DNA of 60,413 bases from an uncultured Lachnobacterium sp. (GTDB lineage: Bacteria; Bacillota; Clostridia; Lachnospirales; Lachnospiraceae), in contig URYB01000001.1 of assembly GCA_900552085.1 (NCBI GenBank), positions 1 to 60,413 of the forward strand, written 5' to 3'. This document shows positions 23,012 through 29,897 of this stretch, in pieces. A program made the position numbers and the translations under genes. A model generated the notes under the pieces. The model was given only the letters and a program-made list of their open reading frames with translations. It ran no database searches and was not told the origin of the DNA. The stretch's first letter is position 1; the number at the start of each line of letters is the position of its first letter.

Positions 23012-24403
23012 TTACTGCAAAAGTGAAAGTACCTGCTGCGGCAGATCATTCGCCTGTGACAATACAGAAATGGATGCCTGCTCAAGTACATTACGCTGGG
23101 TAAATTCGGTCATTTCCTCTGCCATATCCGTGTCAAGAATGTTCGAATATGCAGCGGTCAGATCTTCCTGTGTCTCTGCCAGACTGTTCTGCGCATACTG
23201 CAGACGATTGGTAAAAGCACCGATTCTTGAACGTACATCACTAAGTTTCGCAATCGCATCATCCAACGTACGCATACCATTTTCCGGTCCATTGGAAACT
23301 GTTACATCAACGGTATCAAGATACAGGCTTTCAGTCGAAATTTCCGGAATACGAATATCCACATCCTGATACTGATTGGCACCAATCTGAATTGACATGG
23401 CACCGATGTCCGTCACATCAATCGAAACATCCTGCTGTGCATTTTCCTTCAGCTTGAAATCCATTGAAAAACCACCGATATCTGTCACCTTAATACGTGT
23501 TCCATCTGCAGAAACCGTTGTCGTCTTTGAAAATCCTATACCATCAACAAGTGATACCTGTGCGTCCGTGCCAACTTTATTAAGTGTATAATTTCCTGTT
23601 TTTTGATCATATTTTGCATCTGCATCCTGACTCATTCCAATATCTTCTGCAAATTCTTTTCCCATCGAAACCTTAATTGCCTGACTAGATCCATACTCGA
23701 CAGTTGTAATTGTATAACCACCATTGGCATTTCGCTCTGCGGTACAACCGGCCTGTTCTGCGGATTTACGCAATTGCTCGAAAAAAGCATCCTCCGACAT
23801 TCCCTTGGTATAATGTACCCCCACGCCATTGATGGTGATATCTCCGTCCAGGTTTCCGGTCGGCTGTGGAATATCATACGTGGCAGACTCTGCTTCCTGG
23901 TCTACATGCAGCGTATAAGTTCCCGGTGTTACGCTGTCGGAAACATCCATACGCTCCGCTTCCTTGGAATACACACGCACATCACAGGAACCATCGAGAA
24001 GCGTTTTTGTATTGTATTCTGTATCCGCAGAAATACGGTCTACTTCTTCTTTCAGTTTATCGACCTCTTTTTGAATACTCTCACGTTCACTTTCCGAGTT
24101 CGTTCCGTTTGCCGCCTGCACGCAAAGTTCACGCATTCTCTGCAAAATGCTGCTCACTTCATTTAATGCGCCGTCCGCAATATTAAGTACAGACTCTCCA
24201 TCTGCCGCGTTGGATTCTGCCTGATCCAATGCATCAATCTGTGCTTTCATCTTGTTCGAAATGGCCATACCTGCCGGATTGTCTCCAGCCTTGTTGATCT
24301 TGTAACCACTGGATAAACGTTCCATAGAAGCACTCAGCTTATTTTCCGTCCGAAGCAACTGTCTGTTTGTGATCACTGCGGACATATTACGATTAATCTT
24401 CAT
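23012..24403 (-). CDS. flagellin
   Basis: The structural subunit of the flagellar filament, exported and assembled outside the cell. The 463 residues have the conserved N-terminal D0/D1 (NRNMSAVITNRQLLRTENKL, LSSGYKINKAGDNPAGMAI) and C-terminal D1/D0 (GAFTNRLQYAQNSLAETQED, DMAEEMTEFTQRNVLEQASI, ending LPQQVLSLLQ). The middle, about residues 140-380, is a variable surface domain that includes a flagellin-hook-type insert (GTYTLHVDQEAESATY, TDIGGFSMDFKLKE). A sigma-28 promoter precedes it. Together with fliS it shows the organism is motile or was so recently. Confidence 0.95.
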   Translation of the reverse strand: MKINRNMSAVITNRQLLRTENKLSASMERLSSGYKINKAGDNPAGMAISNKMKAQIDALDQAESNAADGESVLNIADGALNEVSSILQRMRELCVQAANGTNSESERESIQKEVDKLKEEVDRISADTEYNTKTLLDGSCDVRVYSKEAERMDVSDSVTPGTYTLHVDQEAESATYDIPQPTGNLDGDITINGVGVHYTKGMSEDAFFEQLRKSAEQAGCTAERNANGGYTITTVEYGSSQAIKVSMGKEFAEDIGMSQDADAKYDQKTGNYTLNKVGTDAQVSLVDGIGFSKTTTVSADGTRIKVTDIGGFSMDFKLKENAQQDVSIDVTDIGAMSIQIGANQYQDVDIRIPEISTESLYLDTVDVTVSNGPENGMRTLDDAIAKLSDVRSRIGAFTNRLQYAQNSLAETQEDLTAAYSNILDTDMAEEMTEFTQRNVLEQASISVLSQANDLPQQVLSLLQ

Positions 24404-24477
24404 AAATTCTTACCTTCCGTACAAAATTTGGCTTCCATGCCAGAATTTGACCATCCCTGTCAATTCATCTATTTGTT

Positions 24478-24504
24478 ATATCGTCTGTTTTTTGTATTTT
24501 TTTA
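24478..24504 (-). promoter_or_regulatory. sigma-28 (SigD) promoter of flagellin-fliS
   Basis: On the minus strand TAAA (24501-24504), 15-bp spacer, GACGATAT (24478-24485). This matches the SigD consensus TAAA-N15-GCCGATAT with one change. It lies about 75 bp upstream of the flagellin start, which implies that a SigD/FliA gene exists elsewhere in the genome. Confidence 0.88.
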
Positions 24505-24523
24505 ACCACATAACACGTATAAT

Positions 24524-24552
24524 TTGCATTTCATGGGAAATCGTATTATAAT
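24524..24552 (+). promoter_or_regulatory. SigA promoter of the DUF1858 gene
   Basis: TTGCAT (24524-24529), 17-bp spacer, TATAAT (24547-24552), about 40 bp before the start. It is divergent from the sigma-28 promoter 20 bp away. Confidence 0.8.
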
Positions 24553-24593
24553 AGCACCATTAATAAGACAATTTGCAAAGGAGGATTTATCCC

Positions 24594-24803
24594 ATGGCTA
24601 AGGTTACCAAGGATACTATGATTGGAGAACTTCTTCAGATCGACGCAAACATTGCACCTATGCTTTTAAATATCGGCATGCATTGTCTCGGATGCCCATC
24701 TTCACAGATGGAAACTATCGGTGAGGCTGCTATGGTTCACGGAATTGAGCCTGACGATCTGGTGAATGATATTAACGATTTCTTAGAGCATGATTTAGCT
24801 TAA
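24594..24803 (+). CDS. DUF1858 domain protein
   Basis: A 69-residue protein consisting of a single DUF1858 domain: TKDTMIGELLQIDANIAPML, then GMHCLGCPSSQMETIGEAAM with a CxxC pair, then HGIEPDDLVNDINDFL. In other proteins this helical domain accompanies hybrid-cluster and redox proteins, and the cysteines suggest metal or disulfide chemistry (inference). An upstream extension to 24573 is open, but ATG 24594 follows AAAGGAGG by 8 bases. The gene is monocistronic with its own promoter and a very strong terminator. Confidence 0.88.
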   Translation: MAKVTKDTMIGELLQIDANIAPMLLNIGMHCLGCPSSQMETIGEAAMVHGIEPDDLVNDINDFLEHDLA

Positions 24804-24844
24804 TAATAAAAAGACTGCACAGTTCGTGCAGTCTTTTTATTATT
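24802..24844. terminator. bidirectional terminator between DUF1858 gene and mecA
   Basis: A perfect 19-bp inverted repeat (AATAATAAAAAGACTGCAC, loop AGTTC) with A and T tracts on both flanks. It begins at the DUF1858 stop codon and ends 6 bp before the mecA stop, serving both convergent genes. Confidence 0.92.
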
Positions 24845-24850
24845 GGGTCA

Positions 24851-25600
24851 TTACAGTTGTGCAATTGTCTTCAGTGCACTCGGTCCTGTAATCCATTTTC
24901 CATGTTCTTCTAAATATGCGCCGGCTGCTGGTGTGTAATTCCTCTGAATTGCATACTCACAGATAATATTGCATACTTTGTTAAATTGCTCGGGCGTGTG
25001 TCCGTCTTTATGAATTACTAAGAAAAAGCGATTCTTGTGCTCATTCTTATACAGGTCATTGCGACCTTCATAATATCCTTCCAACACATGGGCAAGTCTC
25101 TCCACCTGCTCCATATTTACAAATTCAAACATTTTTGTCAGATCAGTTGGAACTTCTGTTGTCTGATTCTTTGTCTGATCTGGTTCGGTTTCTTCCTTTG
25201 CAGCTTCACTCTTCTCGCGAATTTTATTGAAAAGGCCGATGATATCATCCGCACCCTTGTTTTCCACAGTTCCCTGAGTACCGGAAGACTGTGCAAACAT
25301 TTCATCATCATCCAGTTCGGTGAATTTTGAAAAGCGCGTATCCAGTTCCTCAGGATACTCCACTTTTGTAATCACAAGAATAAGAGATTCGGAAGACAAC
25401 GGGATGGCCTCTACCATCAGTGGATTGTCATTTGCCTCAAAGCCAAACTCATAATTGGCCTGCTGTATCATGTCATGGAAAAGCCCCTTTGCTTTCTCAG
25501 AGCCATATGCTAACTCACTCAGATTGATCTGTCTTTCTGCCAGATCCTGCTTCGTTAATGTGCAACGAATCTGATTTTCATTTACTTTTTCAATTTTCAT
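24851..25600 (-). CDS. mecA: adaptor protein MecA
   Basis: A 249-residue MecA/YpbH-type adaptor that brings substrates to the ClpC-ClpP protease. The N-terminal substrate-binding half (MKIEKVNENQIRCTLTKQDL, GLFHDMIQQANYEFGFE) is followed by an acidic variable linker (residues 85-150) and the C-terminal ClpC-binding domain (MFEFVNMEQVERLAHVLEGY, NRFFLVIHKDGHTPEQFNKV). ATG 25600 follows AAGGAT and gives the normal N-terminus; the frame extending to 25687 lies upstream of the -10 box. In Bacillus MecA controls competence and development; here the targets are unknown. Confidence 0.9.
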   Translation of the reverse strand: MKIEKVNENQIRCTLTKQDLAERQINLSELAYGSEKAKGLFHDMIQQANYEFGFEANDNPLMVEAIPLSSESLILVITKVEYPEELDTRFSKFTELDDDEMFAQSSGTQGTVENKGADDIIGLFNKIREKSEAAKEETEPDQTKNQTTEVPTDLTKMFEFVNMEQVERLAHVLEGYYEGRNDLYKNEHKNRFFLVIHKDGHTPEQFNKVCNIICEYAIQRNYTPAAGAYLEEHGKWITGPSALKTIAQL

Positions 25601-25646
25601 CACAATCACATCCTTACCTTGAAAATCTCTTGTAAATTGTACACTT

Positions 25647-25675
25647 ATTATAATCAAATGATTCTTTGTTGTAAA
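25647..25675 (-). promoter_or_regulatory. SigA promoter of mecA
   Basis: Minus-strand TTTACA (25670-25675), 17-bp spacer, TATAAT (25647-25652). The insertion sequence's left target duplication begins 26 bp upstream of the -35 box, so the promoter is intact. Confidence 0.78.
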
Positions 25676-25700
25676 GTTTGCATGCATTAAAAATTTATAA

Positions 25701-25727
25701 AGTCAAAAAATAATTTTAAAATAATGC
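25701..25727. repeat. 27-bp target site duplication, left copy
   Basis: The 27 bases AGTCAAAAAAT...AATAATGC are identical to 27480-27506. A 27-bp duplication is what is reported for IS1202, which supports the family call. The target is very AT-rich. Confidence 0.9.
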
Positions 25728-25770
25728 TGTCAAGCATTTTTGAAAATGTCCCAAAATAATTGAAACATTT

Positions 25771-25803
25771 GCCCCGGCTTTTTTTGCTGGGGCTTTATTT
25801 TTT
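25771..25803 (+). terminator. terminator-like hairpin inside the IS
   Basis: GCCCCGGC and GCTGGGGC form a stem around a T7 loop, followed on the plus strand by TTTATTTTTTT. It would stop plus-strand transcription from outside entering the element. Confidence 0.6.
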
Positions 25804-25977
25804 TGTGGGCTCTGCCCACACCCGTCCCTCGTCGGGAAGGCAGGGAAAGAAGCTGTTTGCTTCTTTCTTTGCTAGGAGGATATTCCGTGAGCTTTATGTC
25901 AAGAAACTTTCACGGCATATCCTCGTCAGCTAAGCTGACTGCGGTATTCCATGTTTTCTTGACAACAGCTCCGCTCC

Positions 25978-27402
25978 CTATGCTGGTATGATTCTATCAT
26001 CTTGCCAATGATGTTCTTGCTGTTTGACAAACTTTCCGAATTGCTGTCTTCGCCACGGATGATTCATTGGAGGTATGTAAGTCTTTTTGGGTTTAGGTGG
26101 AGTGTAGTCTATATCTATATCCTTTGATTTTGTTTCGTGTTCGGGTATTTCTTCAAGGGCATAAATATCTTTATCATTTATACTACAGTATTTGTTACCA
26201 TTAAATGCCTGAATAAACATCACCTTGGTTCCTTTACGATAATGGACCTGCAAACCTTTACTATCAAGCATTCGATAGTATTTGTTGGAATGTCTTAGGC
26301 AGTGGCCTGTATCTACAGTTCTTTCACATAGAACTGCAAGAATTAAGTTTATTTTTTCATTTTCTGGTTGCTCTTCGAACACAGACTTGATACCATTAAG
26401 AGGAAGCGAGAACTTCTCATTGAATTCTTTTATGTAGGAGTTTAAGAATTCATTGGCAGCGTCTATGGTCGTTACGCCTGCAAGTCTTAGTTCGATTGGC
26501 AGGCGCGACTGTAGCGTCTGATTTAAGCGTTCTACACGTCCTTTTGCTTGTGGTACACTGCTTGCTTCAAGTTCAACACCAAGCTGCTTACAAGCATAAG
26601 CAAACTGTGTATATGTATCCTCATCGATTGATGGGGAATTTTTCTTTTTATAGGTGAATACTGTACGGCGGTCCGTGAAGAACTTGTATGGAATTCCGTA
26701 TGTTGTAAGTATCTGATGAAATACATGGTAATAGCCATTTAGTGTTTCCTGGGTATCAAACCATCCACCGGTTATTCTTCCTGTTGAATCATCTATAGCC
26801 AGATGCAGGTGCCATATCTGCCCTGGAATCCATTCGTAAGGAGTTGCATCCATTTGTTGTAACTCGCCGAAATAAGCTGCTCTAGGGCGTCGAGAATGAG
26901 CATCTTCAACAGCAACAAGATTAGTCTGAATCTGGTCGGCTTCTTTCTGTGTCTTAACAGCCTTCTTTTTGGCCTTTAACTGTTCTTTAATTCTTTTCTT
27001 TTTGGCTTTAGTAACCTTTGGAGAGAGAATATATTCGGCTTCAAGAATAGTCATAACGGATGAAGGCGAAATGCAAATACCCTCATGCTTTGCTAATAGT
27101 TCAGTGAAGTGCTCAAAGTTAGCGTCATAGTATTTTGTGCGATACAAATCTACGACAAGTTTTCGAGTTACATCAGGGATAGTATTAGCTGGCTTTCTTC
27201 CTCTGTTGCCATGAATAAAATAGGCTTTTCCTTGTTCTCTATAACCTTTAAGCATACGATTAATGTGGCGTACGGTACAATCAAGAGTAATAGCAGCCCT
27301 CTGCTTGTTTGGGTGTGGGTGATCGGCTAATGCTTTAATCACCTCGTACTTCTTTTGTTCATCCATTGATAGTTCTACCTTTCTGATAATAGTCACCTCC
27401 AT
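25978..27402 (-). CDS. ISNCY/IS1202-family transposase
   Basis: A 474-residue DDE transposase. The N-terminal helix-turn-helix (NKQRAAITLDCTVRHINRML) is followed by a second one near residues 80-120. The integrase core has the first Asp in LQQMDATPYEWIPG and further conserved acids in LHLAIDDSTGRITGGWFD and SVPQAKGRVERLNQTLQSRL, where the last Glu is expected. The C-terminal part is basic and proline-rich (YTPPKPKKTYIPPMNHPW). ATG 27402 lacks a clear RBS; ATG 27366 (MDEQKKYEVIK) is a plausible alternative. The gene is full length, so the element is probably active. Confidence 0.9.
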   Translation of the reverse strand: MEVTIIRKVELSMDEQKKYEVIKALADHPHPNKQRAAITLDCTVRHINRMLKGYREQGKAYFIHGNRGRKPANTIPDVTRKLVVDLYRTKYYDANFEHFTELLAKHEGICISPSSVMTILEAEYILSPKVTKAKKKRIKEQLKAKKKAVKTQKEADQIQTNLVAVEDAHSRRPRAAYFGELQQMDATPYEWIPGQIWHLHLAIDDSTGRITGGWFDTQETLNGYYHVFHQILTTYGIPYKFFTDRRTVFTYKKKNSPSIDEDTYTQFAYACKQLGVELEASSVPQAKGRVERLNQTLQSRLPIELRLAGVTTIDAANEFLNSYIKEFNEKFSLPLNGIKSVFEEQPENEKINLILAVLCERTVDTGHCLRHSNKYYRMLDSKGLQVHYRKGTKVMFIQAFNGNKYCSINDKDIYALEEIPEHETKSKDIDIDYTPPKPKKTYIPPMNHPWRRQQFGKFVKQQEHHWQDDRIIPA

Positions 27403-27479
27403 CTGTTGATGGAAGTATTATACCACTTTGGGACATTTTCCCTTGTGGTATAATAGGACATTATCAAAAATGGTTCATA

Positions 27480-27506
27480 AGTCAAAAAATAATTTTAAAA
27501 TAATGC
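27480..27506. repeat. 27-bp target site duplication, right copy
   Basis: Identical to 25701-25727. It ends only 36-66 bases before the candidate start codons of the kinase gene, so the insertion fell in that gene's upstream control region. Confidence 0.9.
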
Positions 27507-27572
27507 TTGCTTTTAAAAAACAAGTATGCTATAAGTTTATGCATGAGATGCGTTTTACCCCCATTAAAACGT

Positions 27573-28937
27573 ATGCAAAATAAAAATTTAATCTTGTCTG
27601 GACGATATGAAATTCTAGATACCCTTGGCCATGGGAATGACGGAATTGTCTATCTGGTCAGACATCGATCTTTAGAGTTGAACCGTGCGCTGAAGCAATT
27701 TCCCAAAAGAGACGCACCTTCACTCTTCGCTATTTCGGAAGCAAAAATTTTAAAGACTATTCAGCATCCGGGAATTCCAACCATTTATGATTTTGAAGAA
27801 GATGAATCTTTTTTCTATCTTGTGGAAGAATATATCCAGGGTGTTTCTTTAGAAGAATTTTTGCTCCATCAACAGTCTATTTCCCAGAATTTATTTTTTA
27901 ATTTTTGTGAACAGCTTTGCGATATCTTTGCATATCTGCACACTTTATGCCCAAACCCGATTGTTTATCAGGATTTGAAACCAGAGCATATTATAGTATG
28001 TGGATTACAAATTAAATTAATCGATTTTAGCGTCGCATCATTTATTGCCAACTCTGGAAATGACTTCAATCATTTGGGAAATCACACGTTTTCGGCCCCC
28101 GAACTTGCGTTGGCCGGGCCAGTTACAGCCGTGTCTGATATTTACAGCATTGGGAAAATAATTCAATTTATGCTCCCTTTTGTAAATGCCCCTCTTTCCC
28201 GAAATATTCTGTATATTACCCAAAAAGCAACAAATCCGGAACCCGCGTTCCGTTATCAGACTGTTTATGAACTGTCTGATGCACTCAATAAATTGAAAGA
28301 AAGTTTGGGTAAAACGCATCTCTCGCAGAATATCGCCGTGATCGGAAGCCATTCCGGATGCGGCTGCACACATATAGCAATATCCTTAGTCTCCATGCTG
28401 AACTATCTCGGTCATCCCGCTGTATATCGGGAAGAAAACTGGACCAATTGCCTGAGAAAAGCGCTGGTTGAGATGGAACACATTCAGGAACACAACGGAT
28501 GCTATTATTACCAATGCTTTCAAGGCTATCCCAAATATGATACGGGCATCGAGATTCCCTCTCCGGAAAGTGCACTTTGTGTAATGGATTACGGATGTAC
28601 TTATACTCTTGAGGATCTTGTCTCTGCAGACCTTGTTCTTTATGTCTGTGGTGGTGCACTCTGGCACAGGGCCAATGCAATGATCGAAGATCAGATAATA
28701 GAACATTTGGGAGCACGCCTGAAATTCGTTGCTAATTTATGTGATCACAATTCTGCTGTCTATTACGCCAGAAAATTCTCAGCTCCCGTATATCCATATC
28801 CGTTTGATACCGGGATATTTCAGGCGAATGAGAATAAATTGGACTTTGTCCACTGGCTATCTTTAGAGAAAGGCAGGAAATATTCATTATTACATTTAAT
28901 AAGAAGAAACCGTTTTTTCCGACACCTGCTACCATAG
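27573..28937 (+). CDS. Ser/Thr protein kinase-like protein with ParA-like domain (frame broken at 3' end)
   Basis: About 454 residues. Residues 8-255 are a Hanks-type kinase fold: glycine loop LGHGNDGIVYLV, ATP lysine RALKQF, YQDLKPEHII at the catalytic loop (HRD with His to Tyr and Arg to Gln), LIDFSVA for DFG and FSAPELAL for APE. From about residue 258 there is a degenerate P-loop ATPase domain, IAVIGSHSGCGCTHIAISLV, in ParA/TadZ style. The frame stops at TAG 28935 after an out-of-character tail. The -1 frame continues smoothly from 28919. Start codons at 27543 and 27573 both lack good RBSs; 27573 is preferred because it opens just before the kinase fold. It could signal to the FHA protein of the Tad operon (inference). 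Confidence 0.8.
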   Translation: MQNKNLILSGRYEILDTLGHGNDGIVYLVRHRSLELNRALKQFPKRDAPSLFAISEAKILKTIQHPGIPTIYDFEEDESFFYLVEEYIQGVSLEEFLLHQQSISQNLFFNFCEQLCDIFAYLHTLCPNPIVYQDLKPEHIIVCGLQIKLIDFSVASFIANSGNDFNHLGNHTFSAPELALAGPVTAVSDIYSIGKIIQFMLPFVNAPLSRNILYITQKATNPEPAFRYQTVYELSDALNKLKESLGKTHLSQNIAVIGSHSGCGCTHIAISLVSMLNYLGHPAVYREENWTNCLRKALVEMEHIQEHNGCYYYQCFQGYPKYDTGIEIPSPESALCVMDYGCTYTLEDLVSADLVLYVCGGALWHRANAMIEDQIIEHLGARLKFVANLCDHNSAVYYARKFSAPVYPYPFDTGIFQANENKLDFVHWLSLEKGRKYSLLHLIRRNRFFRHLLP

Positions 28938-28951
28938 GAATCTGTGGTGTC
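28913..28951 (+). promoter_or_regulatory. candidate -1 frameshift site
   Basis: The heptamer T TTT TTC (28913-28919) is in the correct phase for -1 slippage in the kinase frame (CGT TTT TTC). After slippage, reading continues CCG ACA CCT into the downstream frame. A 6-bp stem GACACC (28921-28926)/GGTGTC (28946-28951) starts almost at once. That spacer is shorter than is typical of known sites, and no SD-like stimulator lies at 10-15 bases upstream. The alternative is loss of one T from a T7 run. Confidence 0.45.
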
Positions 28952-29506
28952 AGTGCAAATGCCGGAGTCACGCACTTATGTATTGCGTTGTCTAATTTTT
29001 TACATAGCAGATACCTTGTTTCCACCGCCTATATGGAAATGAATGCCAGTCACGAAATTGCTCTTCTCAATAAAAGAGGAGAAGCCACAAGCGACTCAAA
29101 GCTCTATTTCCGGAAAAAAGGTGTCGACTATTACCCGGACGTTACCATTCGCAAGATGACAGAACTTCTTCACAGAGACTACGAATATTCCATTCTGGAT
29201 TTCGGAGTCCTGACGCCGCATACCCGGCTGGAATTTCTGCATTGTGACAAACGGATTGTCTTATGTAATGTCAGCCCATGGAAAACCACACAATTTGATA
29301 AATTTGTTCAGGAACTAAAAAAATATAAATTGTCTTTGGAGGAGGTCAGATTTGTAAATACATATGGGGATATGATAAAGAAAAATCAGGAACAGATTTA
29401 CAAACAGTATGGCATCCGGGTTGATCCTGCCCCTCTTCTCTGTGATCCATTTCACATTACCTCTGGATGTTTTCACTTTTTTGAACAACTTATGAAAGGA
29501 GAATAG
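28919..29506 (+). CDS. second TadZ/ParA-like domain, -1 frame continuation of the kinase gene
   Basis: About 195 residues. The open frame begins at 28838 but has no ATG, GTG or TTG before the conserved P-loop-like motif TIGICGVSANAGVTHLCIAL. TTG 28988 would cut that motif off. The motif mirrors the one in the upstream frame (GSHSGCGCTHIAISL), so the joined protein has a kinase and two tandem homologous domains, about 644 residues. Later parts include YSILDFGVLTPHTRLEFL and LCNVSPWKTTQFDKF, like the Walker B and switch regions of the ParA family. The continuation is therefore expressed only by frameshifting, or the gene is broken. Function unknown. Confidence 0.7.
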   Translation, partial: PTPATIGICGVSANAGVTHLCIALSNFLHSRYLVSTAYMEMNASHEIALLNKRGEATSDSKLYFRKKGVDYYPDVTIRKMTELLHRDYEYSILDFGVLTPHTRLEFLHCDKRIVLCNVSPWKTTQFDKFVQELKKYKLSLEEVRFVNTYGDMIKKNQEQIYKQYGIRVDPAPLLCDPFHITSGCFHFFEQLMKGE

Positions 29507-29514
29507 TTATCACA

Positions 29515-29748
29515 ATGTTAAACAATAACTTTCAGCTGCTTATTGAATTTCGGCCAGAGGTATATCAGGCACTTGTTGTTACATTATCTGATGTGCCTTT
29601 ACCAGATACAAAATAACAATTAACAATTGGTCCTCAAAATTATAAACAAAAATATAAACATGGAAAAGATTCAGGCAGGGGTCTCAATGCAAATCAGACT
29701 CTTAATCGTTTGAATGAAAAAAGATACCGGGGGACCGGCGTATTTTAG
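29515..29748 (+). pseudogene. small ORF interrupted by in-frame TAA
   Basis: ATG 29515 opens 33 codons (MLNNNFQLLIEFRPEVYQAL...) to TAA 29614-29616. The same frame then stays open for 43 more codons, with protein-like composition (GPQNYKQKYKHGKDSGRGLN), to TAG 29746. Joined, this would be a 77-codon basic protein. AGGAG lies 13 bases upstream of the ATG. It may be a small gene of the kinase operon that decayed by one stop codon, or two chance frames. No family recognised. The region 29617-29897 otherwise holds only the hairpin and promoter listed. Confidence 0.4.
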
Positions 29749-29763
29749 AAATACCCTGTCCCC
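29730..29763 (+). terminator. terminator-like hairpin after the kinase unit
   Basis: GGGGAC (29730-29735) pairs with GTCCCC (29758-29763) and GTATTT (29740-29745) with AAATAC (29749-29754). The following sequence TATACCTTC is only moderately U-rich, so termination may be partial. Confidence 0.5.
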
Positions 29764-29830
29764 TATACCTTCATTAACTATATATTAGGAAGAGAACTGT
29801 TTCACATTTCTTAATTTTCCCTTATATCAT

Positions 29831-29859
29831 TTGAATCTATATAAGCACAATGCTATAAT
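29831..29859 (+). promoter_or_regulatory. SigA promoter of the GH18 gene
   Basis: TTGAAT (29831-29836), 17-bp spacer, TATAAT (29854-29859), about 38 bp before the ATG, with GGAAGG as ribosome binding site. Confidence 0.82.
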
Positions 29860-29897
29860 CGGATTGGAAACTGATTACACATAAGGAAGGATTACAT

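Larger units (their letters stand above)
25728..27479 (-). mobile_element. IS1202-type (ISNCY) insertion sequence
   Basis: A complete 1752-bp element bounded by imperfect 24-bp terminal inverted repeats, 25728-25751 and 27456-27479, matching at 20 of 24 positions with the shared core CATTTTTGA. A perfect 27-bp target duplication flanks it. It carries one transposase gene. The 250-bp tail beyond the transposase stop is structured: a GCCCCGGC/GCTGGGGC hairpin (25771-25793) and a long imperfect stem (25876-25924). At the other end a subterminal pair ATTATACCAC/GTGGTATAAT (27417-27454) may bind transposase or hold its promoter. The perfect duplication suggests a recent insertion. Confidence 0.9.

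Noticed and set aside
23603..24166. 187-codon plus-strand frame over flagellin
   Set aside because: Opposite strand of the flagellin core, without RBS or recognisable domain.
25701..27506. CRISPR array or integrative element
   Set aside because: The two 27-bp repeats flank a transposase gene with terminal inverted repeats and occur only twice; no spacers, integrase or cas genes are present in the window.
28988..29506. Separate gene starting at TTG 28988
   Set aside because: This start would remove the conserved TIGICGVSANAGVTHL motif, has no ribosome binding site, and the frame is open and homologous upstream to 28919.
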